Below are positions 19,751 through 29,520 of a stretch of DNA of 64,000 bases, in pieces; positions within the stretch are counted from its first letter, which is position 1; every line of letters begins with the position of its first letter. The notes under the pieces were generated by a model, which ran no database searches, had not been told where the DNA came from, and saw only the letters and a list, made by a program, of their open reading frames with translations. The position numbers were made by a program, and so were the translations under genes. This stretch comes from Corynebacterium spheniscorum (lineage in GTDB: Bacteria; Actinomycetota; Actinomycetes; Mycobacteriales; Mycobacteriaceae). The DNA lies in NCBI RefSeq assembly GCF_900113445.1, contig NZ_FOPJ01000005.1:1-64000 (forward strand), written 5' to 3'.

Positions 19751-19758
19751 TCTTGCTC

Positions 19759-20367
19759 CTAACTTTGGCTAGAACCAGCTGCCGGTGGGTCAATGAGATA
19801 AGCGTCGGGCGCTCTTTCAATAACCAGCCTGGTCTGTGCGGATAAACTGCAGTCACGGTGATCCTCGTAATACGAGCAGATGTAGCCGCCGCGTTTCTCA
19901 CTCCCCGGGGGGTACGGAAAATTGCGGACCGCCGACGTCGACTCCTTGGTGTTATTGTCGAAATCGCCCGCAAGATAGGTCTCTTCTATAGCCACCGCAG
20001 CAGCCCTGGCGTAATCACAGGAATAGTGCTCATCACTCAAGAAAATCAGCCAGCCATCTTGGGCACCACAAAAGTTTGCCTCATAATGACTGAAGCTCTC
20101 CAGCTTGGGTTGTTGTTCTCCGAACCAGGGCTGATCGGGTTTGACTTTCCCGACTAGCGAACCATCCGGCTGTGCGGCGGCAGCAGAAACAACTTTCTGC
20201 GGTTCTTGGCCGATCGACAACCCACCTAGTTTTCCACTCTTTGCAAAGAACCAGAATCCTCCGGCCGCGGCGAGCAGCAGGAGTACCAGCACAACTACGA
20301 GAATTGGCGAGACGGATTTCTTCGCAGCGGGCAGGGGCGAACCGTAAGGATCGGAATAGGTGCTCAT
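19759..20367 (-). CDS. membrane-anchored Cys-domain protein, type B (copy 2)
   Basis: This 202-residue protein has a short tail (DPYGSPLPAAKKS), a TM helix (about 20-42), a comparatively short linker and a type B domain. The domain begins SLVGKVKPDQPWFGEQ and has cysteines in NFCGAQ, YSCDYARAAA, YICSYY and RDCSLS, then the closing LVIERAPDAYLIDPP. A ribosome binding site GGGAGAAC precedes the ATG. It sits 9 bases after the 20377-20931 gene, so two B-A pairs form one tight transcription unit. Function unknown. Confidence 0.85.
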   Translation of the reverse strand: MSTYSDPYGSPLPAAKKSVSPILVVVLVLLLLAAAGGFWFFAKSGKLGGLSIGQEPQKVVSAAAAQPDGSLVGKVKPDQPWFGEQQPKLESFSHYEANFCGAQDGWLIFLSDEHYSCDYARAAAVAIEETYLAGDFDNNTKESTSAVRNFPYPPGSEKRGGYICSYYEDHRDCSLSAQTRLVIERAPDAYLIDPPAAGSSQS

Positions 20368-20376
20368 GTTCTCCCT

Positions 20377-20931
20377 TTAAAACCCAAGTCCTCGAGTTTT
20401 GACATAGAAGTCTTCGCCACGGTCGCCAACGCATCGGAACAGCCGGGGGCTGATTTGATAGCAATCGAGTTGTAGTTCTGCGTCATAACGGCTGGAAACC
20501 GGAATAATCGGCTGATTCTCATATTTCGGGAAAACCAGGTCACTCAGGGCGCCCTCTTCATTGAGGAGATACATCGGGGAGGCACAGTCTTTACCGGCAG
20601 CAACGAAAATGCTCATCTGGTCACCGTCACCACAGCTAATGGCATCTTCTGGGAGCGTCGTCCTCGTCAGATCCGGGTCATTGGGGTCTGGCTCCGCGGT
20701 AACTGTAGTCAGCTCGGTAACAGTGGTCGTTGAGACAGGAGCCGCTGTTTCCTTATCTTGAACAGTTTGACTCATCGACTCGCTAGCACCCGCTGCCTGC
20801 GGGTTATCCGCGGTGTCCTTGCTGAACCACCAGTACCCGCCTGCCACCAACGCGAGGACAACGAGCACGCCGACAATAGCTGGAAGAGCACTGGATTTTT
20901 TGGGAGCCTGAGGCTCATAGGGATTAGTCAT
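20377..20931 (-). CDS. membrane-anchored Cys-domain protein, type A (copy 3)
   Basis: This 184-residue protein has the tail MTNPYEPQAPKKSS, a TM helix (about 16-36), a Thr/Val-rich linker (about 40-85) and the type A domain. The domain shows LPEDAISCGD, GKDCASP and the closing block LDCYQISPRLFRCVGDRGEDFYVK. It lies 26 bases after its type B partner. Compared with copies 1 and 2 the middle of the domain is diverged while the PED and RCVG-GEDFY blocks are kept, suggesting old duplications under structural constraint. Confidence 0.85.
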   Translation of the reverse strand: MTNPYEPQAPKKSSALPAIVGVLVVLALVAGGYWWFSKDTADNPQAAGASESMSQTVQDKETAAPVSTTTVTELTTVTAEPDPNDPDLTRTTLPEDAISCGDGDQMSIFVAAGKDCASPMYLLNEEGALSDLVFPKYENQPIIPVSSRYDAELQLDCYQISPRLFRCVGDRGEDFYVKTRGLGF

Positions 20932-20957
20932 TGGTAAGTCCTCTTGAATCGGAGCTA

Positions 20958-21638
20958 TTAGGGCCTGAGTAGCTCAAAGGGGACTATGCGGTCCCTCGGA
21001 GCGACTTCAGTGATCACTAGGTAACCGGAATCGGATTCACAAACGAATCGCTCCCCCAGCGTGCCCGCGCACTCAAACGCCACAGTGGTGTGTGAATCCG
21101 GTTCGGGCAAGTACTCGAGGTCACCGTGGTAGCGGCCGAGGGATTCTTCCTGGAAAATACCTCCGCGAAGAGCGGAATCCAACATAAGGTCAATGCGTTC
21201 TGCGAGTTGACAATCAGTGTTCTCGTTACCCGCATACCTCGCGGTGGTTTTACGAATACTGCAGAACTTAGATCCCGGGTACTCAGGCAGTGGAGGAAGC
21301 GGCTCAAACCACGGCTGCGCTGGGCGGAGTTTACCTTTTAGCGAACCCGTGTACTCCGCTACGACCGTGCTCGTTACTGTCTCTGTTACGATCTCAGGCC
21401 CAACAGTCGAGCTTGCGGGCTCAGCAGCTGGGCTTTCGGACTCGGTGCTGGCCACAGGGCTATCCGAGGCTACGTTCGCCGTATTAGTCGCTTCGTCTGA
21501 GTCGCGGAGGAAAAATAGCCAATATCCGCCAGCGAGGATCAACACCAAAAGTAGGATGCCCGCAATGATTGCAGGACTTTTAGATGTTTTCGGTGCATTT
21601 ATCGGAGCACCAAAAGGATCAGATTGAGGAGTAGTCAC
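20958..21638 (-). CDS. membrane-anchored Cys-domain protein, type B (copy 3)
   Basis: This 226-residue protein has a DPF tail with APKTSKS, a TM helix (about 22-42), a Ser/Thr/Glu linker (about 45-92) and a type B domain. The domain begins SLKGKLRPAQPWFEPL and has cysteines in KFCSIRK, TDCQLAERI, FECAGT and FVCESD, ending LVITEVAPRDRIV. The start is a GTG. A TATATT -10 candidate occurs in the AT-rich 174-base region upstream, which fits this gene heading the B-A-B-A unit. Function unknown. Confidence 0.85.
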   Translation of the reverse strand: MTTPQSDPFGAPINAPKTSKSPAIIAGILLLVLILAGGYWLFFLRDSDEATNTANVASDSPVASTESESPAAEPASSTVGPEIVTETVTSTVVAEYTGSLKGKLRPAQPWFEPLPPLPEYPGSKFCSIRKTTARYAGNENTDCQLAERIDLMLDSALRGGIFQEESLGRYHGDLEYLPEPDSHTTVAFECAGTLGERFVCESDSGYLVITEVAPRDRIVPFELLRP

Positions 21639-21812
21639 CTCTAAAGAATCTCATGAAAAAGACCATCGAACCAGTGGTTATAGCCAGAACTGCCGCTTAA
21701 TTGAAGAAATATAGCAATTCTGCAGAATTTCTAGAGAATCTTTAAGATAGGGTCCGGAGATTTAATAATTTACTGAATTTGCAGGAGCGTCCCCTCCCCC
21801 CGCTAAGGGGGA

Positions 21813-22415
21813 TTAACGCATGGCGCGCACGTAGACGGCAGCGTCGTTACCGCCGGTGCACACCCACTTCTGCTTCTCGCCCTTACAACGCATCACGTAG
21901 CGCTCACCGGTAACTGGGCTCCGCGCCGGAACAACAACGCCGACTTGGGGAGAGTCCGGGTCGTCTCCCAATTTCGCGACCAAGCCCTTAGTCACCTCGG
22001 TGGCGAATTCACAGCTCGTGAATTCGGTGCCGGCCCAATAGGTCACCCCGAGGTGCCGCAGGTTGCCGCAGTTAGTAGCGGAACTAGGGATTTCTGGAAC
22101 TAGATCACGACCTCCCGACGTGGGCTTAGTACTTTCAGGGGCACTCGACGTACTGCTCTCCTTCGTCGGAGAGGCCGTCGTCGTCAAGGTCACCGTGGTG
22201 GGCACATCCTTAAGCGGGGTGTGCGAAGCCTTGGTGGAGGTCACCGTAGTCGGCGCAGCCGTCACTTCGGGTTGATCCGAACCACGGAAGGTGGAATAAA
22301 GCCACACGCCTAAAAGCCCGACAAGCACGAGCAGAAGTACCACCACAACAATGAGTGGCCCATTACTCGATCTTTCTTCGGGCACATCAAAGGGATCAAC
22401 CGCGTTATAGTTCAC
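21813..22415 (-). CDS. membrane-anchored Cys-domain protein (type D, first of array)
   Basis: This 200-residue protein starts from a GTG at 22415 (NYNAVDPFDVPEE). It has a TM helix (about 20-42), a Thr-rich linker with many TTVT repeats (about 45-100) and an extracellular domain with TNCGNL, TSCEFATEV, SPVTGERYVMRC and WVCTGGNDAAVYV. The TSCxFA / SPVTGxxYxMxC / VxCTGGNxAxVY pattern is one I have seen at the C-terminus of many actinobacterial secreted or anchored proteins (recollection). This member looks nearest to that widespread form. An upstream TTG at 22451 is a less likely start. Confidence 0.85.
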   Translation of the reverse strand: MNYNAVDPFDVPEERSSNGPLIVVVVLLLVLVGLLGVWLYSTFRGSDQPEVTAAPTTVTSTKASHTPLKDVPTTVTLTTTASPTKESSTSSAPESTKPTSGGRDLVPEIPSSATNCGNLRHLGVTYWAGTEFTSCEFATEVTKGLVAKLGDDPDSPQVGVVVPARSPVTGERYVMRCKGEKQKWVCTGGNDAAVYVRAMR

Positions 22416-22506
22416 AACTGTAAGGGTTCCATTGCCTCCACAAACTCGCAAGTCTCCAGACAGTGACCTGCAACTCTTTTAGCTTCCAGGTTTAAAGCGC
22501 GATTCC

Positions 22507-25401
22507 CTACCCTTTAGATTTTTCAGCTTTCTTTGTGGTTGCCTCTTTTCCTTCCAACATCGGCTTGAGGAATTGGCCGGTATAAGAGTCAGCAACCGCA
22601 GCGATGTCCTCCGGAGTCCCCTCAGCAACCACCGTGCCACCACCAGAGCCACCCTCTGGGCCCATGTCAATCACCCAGTCCGCGGCCTTAATGACATCCA
22701 GGTTGTGCTCAATCACCAATACCGAGTTCCCCTTGTCTACCAGCCCTTGAATAACCAACATGAGCTTCCGGATATCTTCAAAGTGCAGGCCAGTCGTGGG
22801 TTCATCCAAAATATAAACGGTCCGGCCATTCGAGCGTTTCTGCAGCTCAGAGGCCAGCTTCACGCGCTGCGCCTCACCACCGGAAAGCGTCGTGGCCGAT
22901 TGGCCAAGGCGCACATAACCCAAACCAACATCCACCAGGGTGTTGAGGTAACGAGCAATGGAGGTTATCGGGGCGAAGAACTCCGCTGCCTCAGAGATCG
23001 GCATATCCAAGACCTCGGCGATGTTCTTGCCCTTATAGCGAACCTCAAGGGTTTCCCGGTTATAGCGTTGGCCATTGCACACTTCGCAGGGCACATAAAC
23101 ATCCGGCAGGAAGTTCATCTCAATCTTGATGGTGCCATCGCCACGGCATGCCTCGCAGCGACCACCTTTCACATTGAAGGAGAAGCGTCCAGCCTTATAG
23201 CCCCGAACCTTCGCTTCGGTGGTTTCCGCAAAAAGATTCCGGATCTTATCGAAGACACCGGTGTAGGTAGCCGGATTCGAGCGTGGGGTGCGACCAATCG
23301 GAGATTGATCAACCTGCACGAGCTTATCCAAGTGCTCCATACCCTCGACGCGTTGTGCGCGCCCCGGCACCTGGCGTGCGCGGTTGAGGTTATTGGACAG
23401 CACCTTCGCCAAGATCTGATTAATCAGCGTGGATTTACCGGAACCAGATACGCCGGTAATGCAGCACAGCACACCCAAGGGGATAGTGACGTCAATATTT
23501 TTGAGGTTATTTTCGCGTGCGCCCACTACCTTCAGCATGCGTTCGCGATCAATCTCGCGCCGACGTTCCGGCACACCCAATACCCGGCGCCCAGCCAAAT
23601 ACGCACCGGTTAGGGACTCTTCGCAGGAAGTAATGCCCTTGGGATCACCCATGTACACCACTTCCCCACCGAACTCACCAGCGCGTGGGCCAATATCAAT
23701 CAGCCAATCCGCTGCCCTAATGGTGTCCTCGTCGTGCTCCACCACAATCAAGGTGTTGCCGATATCGCGGAGACGCTCCAAGGTACCAATGAGCCGCTGG
23801 TTATCGCGCTGGTGCAAACCAATCGAGGGTTCGTCCAACACATAAAGCACCCCAGCTAGACCGGAACCAATCTGGGTAGCCAAGCGGATACGCTGAGCTT
23901 CCCCACCAGAAAGCGTTCCCGCGCTGCGATCCAAGGTGAGGTAGGTCAAGCCCACATCGATGAGGAAGTGCAGGCGAGCTTGGACTTCCTTGAGCACCGC
24001 CCCGGCGATCATTTTCTCGCGGGCACCTAAGATCAGGCCATCAAGAAAACGCGAGGCATCTTCAATAGATAAGGCCGTCAAGCCGGCAATCGATAATTCT
24101 TCGAACCCTTCGGCAGCCAGCCGCACCGCCAAGATCTCCGGGCGCAGGCGCGTACCACCACAGGTCGTACAGGGCACTTCCCGGGTATAAGCCAAGAGAC
24201 GTTCTTTTTGGTGCTCCGAATCCGATTCATCCAGCTTGCGCTTGAGATAAGCATGCACACCTTCAAAAGGCGCCGTCCACTGCCGCATACGGCCATAACG
24301 GTTCTTATAGCGAACCGTCACTTCTTCAGAACTGCCACGCAACAAAGCTTTGCGTTGGGCGGCGTTGAGCGAAGAATAAGGTGCCTTCGGATCAAAGTCC
24401 ATGGCATTGGCCAAAGCGGTGACTAGCTTTTGGAAATACCGGTGGTTCGGGCTGGTAGCCCAAGGTTGAATAGCTTTAATCACCGGGGCATCAGGGTCCG
24501 GCACCAAAAGCTCATCATCAACTTCGGTGCGAGTACCCAGGCCATCACATTCCGGGCACGCACCATAGGGAGAGTTGAAGGAAAAAGCGCGCGGCTCTAA
24601 TTCATCTAGGTCAATATGGTGCCCATTCGGGCAAGAGACTTTTTCCGAGAAACGTCGGGTGCGTTGCGGGTCATCCTCAGCCAGATCCACGAACTCAACC
24701 ACCACTACCCCATCGGCCAGGCGCAGAGCGGTCTCAATGGAGTCGGTCAGGCGTTGTTTTTGACTGGGCTTGACCTGCAGGCGGTCAACCACCACATCAA
24801 TATCGTGCTTGACCTGCTTTTCTAGCTTTGGTGGGTCGCTGAGGCGATGGACCTTGCCATCAACGCGCACGCGGGCATAACCCTGGGAGGCAAGATCCTC
24901 AAAAAGATCAACAAACTCGCCTTTACGGGTGCGCACCACCGGGGCAAGAACCTGGAACTTTAGCCCCTCTTCCATGCTGAGCACGCGATCCACAATTTGT
25001 TGTGGGGTTTGGCGCTCAATGGGGGCATCACATACCGGGCAGTGCGCGGTACCTGCGCGAGAATAGAGCAGGCGCAGGTAGTCATAGATTTCAGTAATCG
25101 TGCCGACGGTGGACCGTGGGTTGCGGTTGGTGGATTTCTGGTCGATGGACACTGCCGGGGATAAACCTTCAATGAAGTCCACATCCGGTTTATCCATCTG
25201 CCCAAGGAATTGGCGGGCATAGGAGCTTAAGGATTCCACATAGCGGCGTTGACCTTCCGCGAAGATGGTGTCAAAAGCCAAAGAGGATTTACCGGAACCC
25301 GAAAGCCCGGTGAAGACAGCCAGCGAGTCCCGCGGGAGCTCAATATTGATGCCTTTGAGGTTATGTTCGCGAGCACCGCGAACGATGAGGCGATCAGCCA
25401 C
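22507..25401 (-). CDS. uvrA: UvrA, excinuclease ABC subunit A
   Basis: UvrA is the damage-sensing ATPase of nucleotide excision repair and loads UvrB. The 964-residue protein has two ABC modules: Walker [10 protein letters not shown] (about residue 32) with signature [12 protein letters not shown], and GVSGSGKST with a second [12 protein letters not shown]. Zinc-module cysteines are visible in [16 protein letters not shown] and [12 protein letters not shown]. It is followed by the anchored-protein array and is divergent from the MBL-fold gene. uvrB lies about 6 kb away. Confidence 0.98.
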   Translation of the reverse strand: MADRLIVRGAREHNLKGINIELPRDSLAVFTGLSGSGKSSLAFDTIFAEGQRRYVESLSSYARQFLGQMDKPDVDFIEGLSPAVSIDQKSTNRNPRSTVGTITEIYDYLRLLYSRAGTAHCPVCDAPIERQTPQQIVDRVLSMEEGLKFQVLAPVVRTRKGEFVDLFEDLASQGYARVRVDGKVHRLSDPPKLEKQVKHDIDVVVDRLQVKPSQKQRLTDSIETALRLADGVVVVEFVDLAEDDPQRTRRFSEKVSCPNGHHIDLDELEPRAFSFNSPYGACPECDGLGTRTEVDDELLVPDPDAPVIKAIQPWATSPNHRYFQKLVTALANAMDFDPKAPYSSLNAAQRKALLRGSSEEVTVRYKNRYGRMRQWTAPFEGVHAYLKRKLDESDSEHQKERLLAYTREVPCTTCGGTRLRPEILAVRLAAEGFEELSIAGLTALSIEDASRFLDGLILGAREKMIAGAVLKEVQARLHFLIDVGLTYLTLDRSAGTLSGGEAQRIRLATQIGSGLAGVLYVLDEPSIGLHQRDNQRLIGTLERLRDIGNTLIVVEHDEDTIRAADWLIDIGPRAGEFGGEVVYMGDPKGITSCEESLTGAYLAGRRVLGVPERRREIDRERMLKVVGARENNLKNIDVTIPLGVLCCITGVSGSGKSTLINQILAKVLSNNLNRARQVPGRAQRVEGMEHLDKLVQVDQSPIGRTPRSNPATYTGVFDKIRNLFAETTEAKVRGYKAGRFSFNVKGGRCEACRGDGTIKIEMNFLPDVYVPCEVCNGQRYNRETLEVRYKGKNIAEVLDMPISEAAEFFAPITSIARYLNTLVDVGLGYVRLGQSATTLSGGEAQRVKLASELQKRSNGRTVYILDEPTTGLHFEDIRKLMLVIQGLVDKGNSVLVIEHNLDVIKAADWVIDMGPEGGSGGGTVVAEGTPEDIAAVADSYTGQFLKPMLEGKEATTKKAEKSKG

Positions 25402-25548
25402 AGTGTGAGAATCCTCCTGGATTGAGACAGTGTTCTACAGCCAGTACCAACGCGCGGGGACTACTTTATCTTCCCAAGCGAAGCACTTCGAACATATCAG
25501 CGAGCATTCACCCTGACCAATTATTGACCCTTGCGTAAGGTATAAGGC

Positions 25549-26172
25549 ATGACTGAAGAGAACACTCAAGAACCCGCACCTTTGACGCTCTCCGTCATCA
25601 CGGTCTCGGGAATGGACAATAATTGCTATCTACTCTGCGCCGGAGATCAGGCTCTACTCATTGATGCCGCCGATGATGCTCCCACATTGCTTTCCCAGGC
25701 GATGAGTAAAGGGGTGCGCATCACCGATGTGGTCACCACTCACCGACATTGGGATCACGTGAGGGCCTTGGAACAGGTCCTTGATTCCACTGGTGCTACC
25801 CACCACGCCTCTTATCTCGATAGCCCTGCCCTGCCGGCACCTGTTGATAATGAGCTCCAAGATGGGGATATTTTGGAATTTGCCGGACATAAGCTTCCGG
25901 TTCGGGTGTTACGTGGCCATACCCCCGGCGGGCTCTGCATCGAAGCCACGATTAACCGCGATAAGCACCTCTTTGTAGGTGATAGCCTCTTCCCCGGTGG
26001 TTTAGGTAAGACCGAATCCGAGGGTGATTTTATCCGCCTCTATAAAGATGTGACCTCGAAGATCTTTGATTGCTATCCCGATGAAACTATCATTCATCCG
26101 GGACATGGTGCGGACACCACTTTGGGGGCAGAAAGGCCACATTTGAAGCAGTGGTGGGACCGCCGCTGGTAG
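25549..26172 (+). CDS. MBL-fold metallo-hydrolase
   Basis: This 207-residue protein of the metallo-beta-lactamase superfamily resembles glyoxalase II-like hydrolases. It has the metal-binding motif THRHWDH (HxHxDH, about residues 64-70), a later histidine in RVLRGHTPGGL, the bridging aspartate in LFVGDSLFPGG and a final histidine in IIHPGHG. It diverges from uvrA; this pairing also occurs in other corynebacteria (recollection). The substrate is unknown. An AAGG stretch about 8 bases upstream could serve as ribosome binding site. Confidence 0.85.
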   Translation: MTEENTQEPAPLTLSVITVSGMDNNCYLLCAGDQALLIDAADDAPTLLSQAMSKGVRITDVVTTHRHWDHVRALEQVLDSTGATHHASYLDSPALPAPVDNELQDGDILEFAGHKLPVRVLRGHTPGGLCIEATINRDKHLFVGDSLFPGGLGKTESEGDFIRLYKDVTSKIFDCYPDETIIHPGHGADTTLGAERPHLKQWWDRRW

Positions 26173-26328
26173 CTCCGCTGCAGCCCCGCGCTGAACTCGC
26201 TAGAATTACCTTGCAGAAGAACCCAATGATTCATCACTAAGGCTGAATGGGTACCCCCTGCTAGGGCCTGCGCCCTAGCTTTGGGCAGTCATGCAGTGCT
26301 TAAGAGTGCTTTTTAGGAGTGCGATTTT

Positions 26329-27234
26329 ATGATCCGCAAGCTTGCCCGCCCAATGCTCGCCTCCGTCTATATTGCTGACGGTGCCGACACCCTTATGAAC
26401 GCCCCCGACCATGTCGAAGGCACCGAGACCATCTTGAAGCGTCTGCGAGGCTTCCTGCCCCGTAAGTACGCCCGCAAGATCCCCAAGGATCCCACTGCCG
26501 TAACCAAGGCTATCGGCGGCGCGAAGGTGGGCGCAGGCTCCATGCTGGCAATCGGTCGCTTCCCGCGCCTTTCTGCCACCACCCTGGCAGTCGCCACCGT
26601 CCCCACCATCCTGGCTCGCCACGCTTTCTGGGAGACCCAGGATGCCAATGAAAAGGCTGCTCGCCGTTCCGGCTTCCTCACCGATATTGCACTGCTCGGT
26701 GGCCTAGCCATTACCTCTGTCGATAATGAAGGCCGCCCCGGCCTGAAGTGGCGCGCCAGCCATGCCGCCAGCGTGGCCAATAAGAAGGTGCAGGCAGCCC
26801 TGCCGACGCGTTCCGAGACCGAAAAGATCGCTGATAACGCCAAGGGCTGGTTCGAAGAGGCTTCGGACAAGGTCCATGAGTACGCCGATACCGCCCGTGA
26901 CTTTATTGAAGACAATAAGGACGATTGGATCGACGCCGCCCAAACCGGCGCCGCAGTAGTCAGCTCCAAGGTCTCCGATGCCGTGGACTATGTTGCCGAC
27001 AATAAGGACGACTGGCTTTCCGCCGCCCAGGATAATGCCGAAGCCGCCAAGAAGTCCGTGGTCAAGGCAGCATCCAAGGCACAGGATCGCGCCGATGAGG
27101 CCCTGAAGGATGCTGAGAAGCAGACCGGTCGCCGCGCTAAGAAGGCGAAGAAGAAGGCTGCGAAGCTGCAGAAGACCGCCGATAAGTCCATCGCGAAGGC
27201 TCAGAAGAAACTCAGCAAGAAATTCGATTTCTAA
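26329..27234 (+). CDS. DoxX-family membrane protein with charged helical tail
   Basis: The N-terminal about 150 residues match the DoxX family (RPMLASVYIADGADTL..., several membrane helices with GSMLAIGRFPRLSA). Residues about 160-301 form an unusual hydrophilic tail of predicted amphipathic helices, with two copies of a DNKDDW-centred unit (about residues 195 and 224, 29 apart) and a final Lys/Ala-rich stretch (RRAKKAKKKAAK). The tail resembles LEA or apolipoprotein-like helices and may bind membranes or nucleic acid (inference). AGGAG precedes the ATG. A clean terminator follows. Confidence 0.85.
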   Translation: MIRKLARPMLASVYIADGADTLMNAPDHVEGTETILKRLRGFLPRKYARKIPKDPTAVTKAIGGAKVGAGSMLAIGRFPRLSATTLAVATVPTILARHAFWETQDANEKAARRSGFLTDIALLGGLAITSVDNEGRPGLKWRASHAASVANKKVQAALPTRSETEKIADNAKGWFEEASDKVHEYADTARDFIEDNKDDWIDAAQTGAAVVSSKVSDAVDYVADNKDDWLSAAQDNAEAAKKSVVKAASKAQDRADEALKDAEKQTGRRAKKAKKKAAKLQKTADKSIAKAQKKLSKKFDF

Positions 27235-27259
27235 AGCCTTAAGCCTTTCTCTCTGAACG

Positions 27260-27284
27260 CCCCGCTTCTTCCGAAGCGGGGTTT
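27260..27284 (+). terminator. terminator of the DoxX gene
   Basis: CCCCGCTT (27260-27267) pairs with AAGCGGGG (27274-27281) around a six-base loop and is followed by TTT. It lies 26 bases after the stop codon. Confidence 0.75.
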
Positions 27285-27339
27285 CCGCTTCCTCACGCTA
27301 AAATTAATCTTTCGATTTCTAAGGAGCGCGCTTTTCACC

Positions 27340-29520
27340 ATGGACCCACGCATCACCGAAGAACAAAGCTATGTGGATATGCTTTTCGCCCGCCTCGATG
27401 ATGCCGTGGATAGTGCCAACCAAAGGCTGCGTGAGGTCATGCTCAACCAAGACCCCGCCAACCCGGATGCCGAAGCCCTGGTCCAGCGCGAAACCGAATA
27501 CCACTCCCTTAATGAAAAACTAGATCGCCTCAACTTGGCGCAATTGGGATTGGTCTTTGGGCGCGTCGATGTGGCGGAAAAACCCGAAAATATCGATAAC
27601 CCCATCCCCGGCCAACCCGGGATGGATCGCCGCTATATCGGGCGCATGGGGTTGACCGCGCGCGAAGAAAACTACCGCAGCCTGCTGCTGGATTGGCGAG
27701 CCCCCATGGCGCGCCCCTTCTACTTGGCCACCACCGCCCGCCCCGAAGGTGTGACGCTTCGCCGACATATCCGCACCAAAGGCCGCGAAGTCGTTGGCGT
27801 AGATGATGAGTACTTAAGCCAACTTCCGGATGAGAACATCCCGGATGCCGGTGTCGCCGGGGAATCCGCGCTGCTCAAGGCCCTGGATGCCGCCCGTACT
27901 GGGCATATGAGCTCCATTGTGGAAACCATCCAGCGCGAACAAGACGCCGTCATCCGCGATAACACCCGCAGGGTCATGGTCGTCGAAGGCGGCCCGGGCA
28001 CCGGCAAAACCGCCGTCGCCTTGCACCGCGCCGCATGGCTGCTCTACACCTGGCGAGAACAACTGGCTGCCACCGGTGTGTTGATTATCGGTCCAAATCG
28101 AACTTTCTTGGACTATATTTCGCATGTGCTTCCCGAGCTCGGGGAGACAGGTGTGGTCTTAAGTACTATCGGTGAGCTTTACCCTGGGGTATGCCCTACC
28201 TTGAAGGAATCCAACCTAGTGCGCGAGATTAAAGGCTCCGCAGAAATGGCAACCATTCTCGCTACTCTCGTTAAGCACCACCAGGCGTTGCCTCAAGCCC
28301 CGGTCGAGCTCACCGTGGAAGGAATTAGCCTGACGGTGGACGCCGATCTCGTTAAGCGTGCTCGAACCCGAGCCAGGAGGTCCAGGCGCCCGCACAACCC
28401 CGCCCGCCCGCTATTTCGGGAACAATTCTTAGAGCAATTAGCTTTACAAATGGCCGATATTATTGGGGCGGACCCACTTGGCGGCAATCTGCTTTCCCGG
28501 GCAGATATTGACCAATTACATGATGACTTAGCTGAAGAAGCTGCGGTCGAGGAATTAGTGGACCGTTTTTGGCCGGAATTGGAGCCACTGGAGGTCCTAG
28601 CAGAATTCTTTGCTTCCGAAGATCTGATTAATGAGGTTGCCGGGGATTATGATGAGGAAACTCAATCCTCTTTATATCGTGATGCCGAGGGTTGGGCACC
28701 AAGTGATGCTGCATTACTCGATGAACTAGCGACCTTAATTGGCGCTCCGGACCCAGAAGAATTGCGCCGAAAAGAAGAAGAAGCGTGGCGGGCTCAAGTC
28801 GAAGAAGCCCAGGATGCTTTGGATATTTTGAGTAGTTCGGCCAGCACCGATTCCGATGATGAGGTTGAGGCGGAAATCCTAGAAGCTTATGACGTGATTG
28901 ATGCCGAAACCTTGGCGCGCCGCCAGGAAGTTCGGGATCAGCGCAGCACCGCGCAGCGTGCCCGCGAAGACCACACCTGGGCGTATGGGCACATTATCGT
29001 TGATGAGGCGCAGGAACTTAGCCCCATGGAGTGGCGCATGGTGATGCGTCGAAGCCCGAATCGGTGGATGACTTTGGTGGGCGATACGGCCCAAACCAGT
29101 TCCCCGGCAGGAGTGGATTCATGGTCCGAAACTTTGGAACCTTTTGTGGCTCAACGTTTTAAGCGCCATACTTTGACCGTGAATTATCGTACCCCGGTGG
29201 AAATTACCGAGGTTGCGAATTCCTTGGTGAAGCAGATTGATCCGGAGACCATTCCGGCTACCGCAATTCGATCAACCGAGCCCGTGCGTTACCTGCCCTT
29301 AGGAACTGATGCAGAGAAGGTAGCTGCAGAATTCGATGATGGCAGGCTAGTCAAGATCATTAATGTGGATAATGTTCTCGATATTAAAGGCCTGGAGTTT
29401 GACCATGTGATTGTGGATGATCCACAGGCAATTGTGGAGGCATCCCCGCAGGGATTACAAGATCTCTATGTGGCTATTACCCGCGCCACCAGGACCTTAA
29501 CGATCATTGGGGAGCTATGA
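27340..29520 (+). CDS. HelD-type UvrD-like ATPase (RNA polymerase recycling)
   Basis: This 726-residue superfamily 1 helicase-like protein has an N-terminal acidic coiled-coil (residues about 1-75), followed by the YIGRMGL...LLLDWRAP block characteristic of HelD. The Walker A motif is GGPGTGKTAVALHRAAWLL (about residue 217), motif II is VDEAQELSPMEWRM and motif III is VGDTAQTSSP; the C-terminal motif VAITRATRTL closes the core. HelD binds RNA polymerase and frees stalled complexes; some actinobacterial members (HelR) protect against rifampicin. Which subgroup this belongs to is not decidable here. Its stop overlaps the start of the next gene. Confidence 0.88.
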   Translation: MDPRITEEQSYVDMLFARLDDAVDSANQRLREVMLNQDPANPDAEALVQRETEYHSLNEKLDRLNLAQLGLVFGRVDVAEKPENIDNPIPGQPGMDRRYIGRMGLTAREENYRSLLLDWRAPMARPFYLATTARPEGVTLRRHIRTKGREVVGVDDEYLSQLPDENIPDAGVAGESALLKALDAARTGHMSSIVETIQREQDAVIRDNTRRVMVVEGGPGTGKTAVALHRAAWLLYTWREQLAATGVLIIGPNRTFLDYISHVLPELGETGVVLSTIGELYPGVCPTLKESNLVREIKGSAEMATILATLVKHHQALPQAPVELTVEGISLTVDADLVKRARTRARRSRRPHNPARPLFREQFLEQLALQMADIIGADPLGGNLLSRADIDQLHDDLAEEAAVEELVDRFWPELEPLEVLAEFFASEDLINEVAGDYDEETQSSLYRDAEGWAPSDAALLDELATLIGAPDPEELRRKEEEAWRAQVEEAQDALDILSSSASTDSDDEVEAEILEAYDVIDAETLARRQEVRDQRSTAQRAREDHTWAYGHIIVDEAQELSPMEWRMVMRRSPNRWMTLVGDTAQTSSPAGVDSWSETLEPFVAQRFKRHTLTVNYRTPVEITEVANSLVKQIDPETIPATAIRSTEPVRYLPLGTDAEKVAAEFDDGRLVKIINVDNVLDIKGLEFDHVIVDDPQAIVEASPQGLQDLYVAITRATRTLTIIGEL

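Noticed and set aside
22573..23613. + strand ORF (346 codons) opposite uvrA
   Set aside because: Antisense shadow; uvrA is complete and well conserved throughout.
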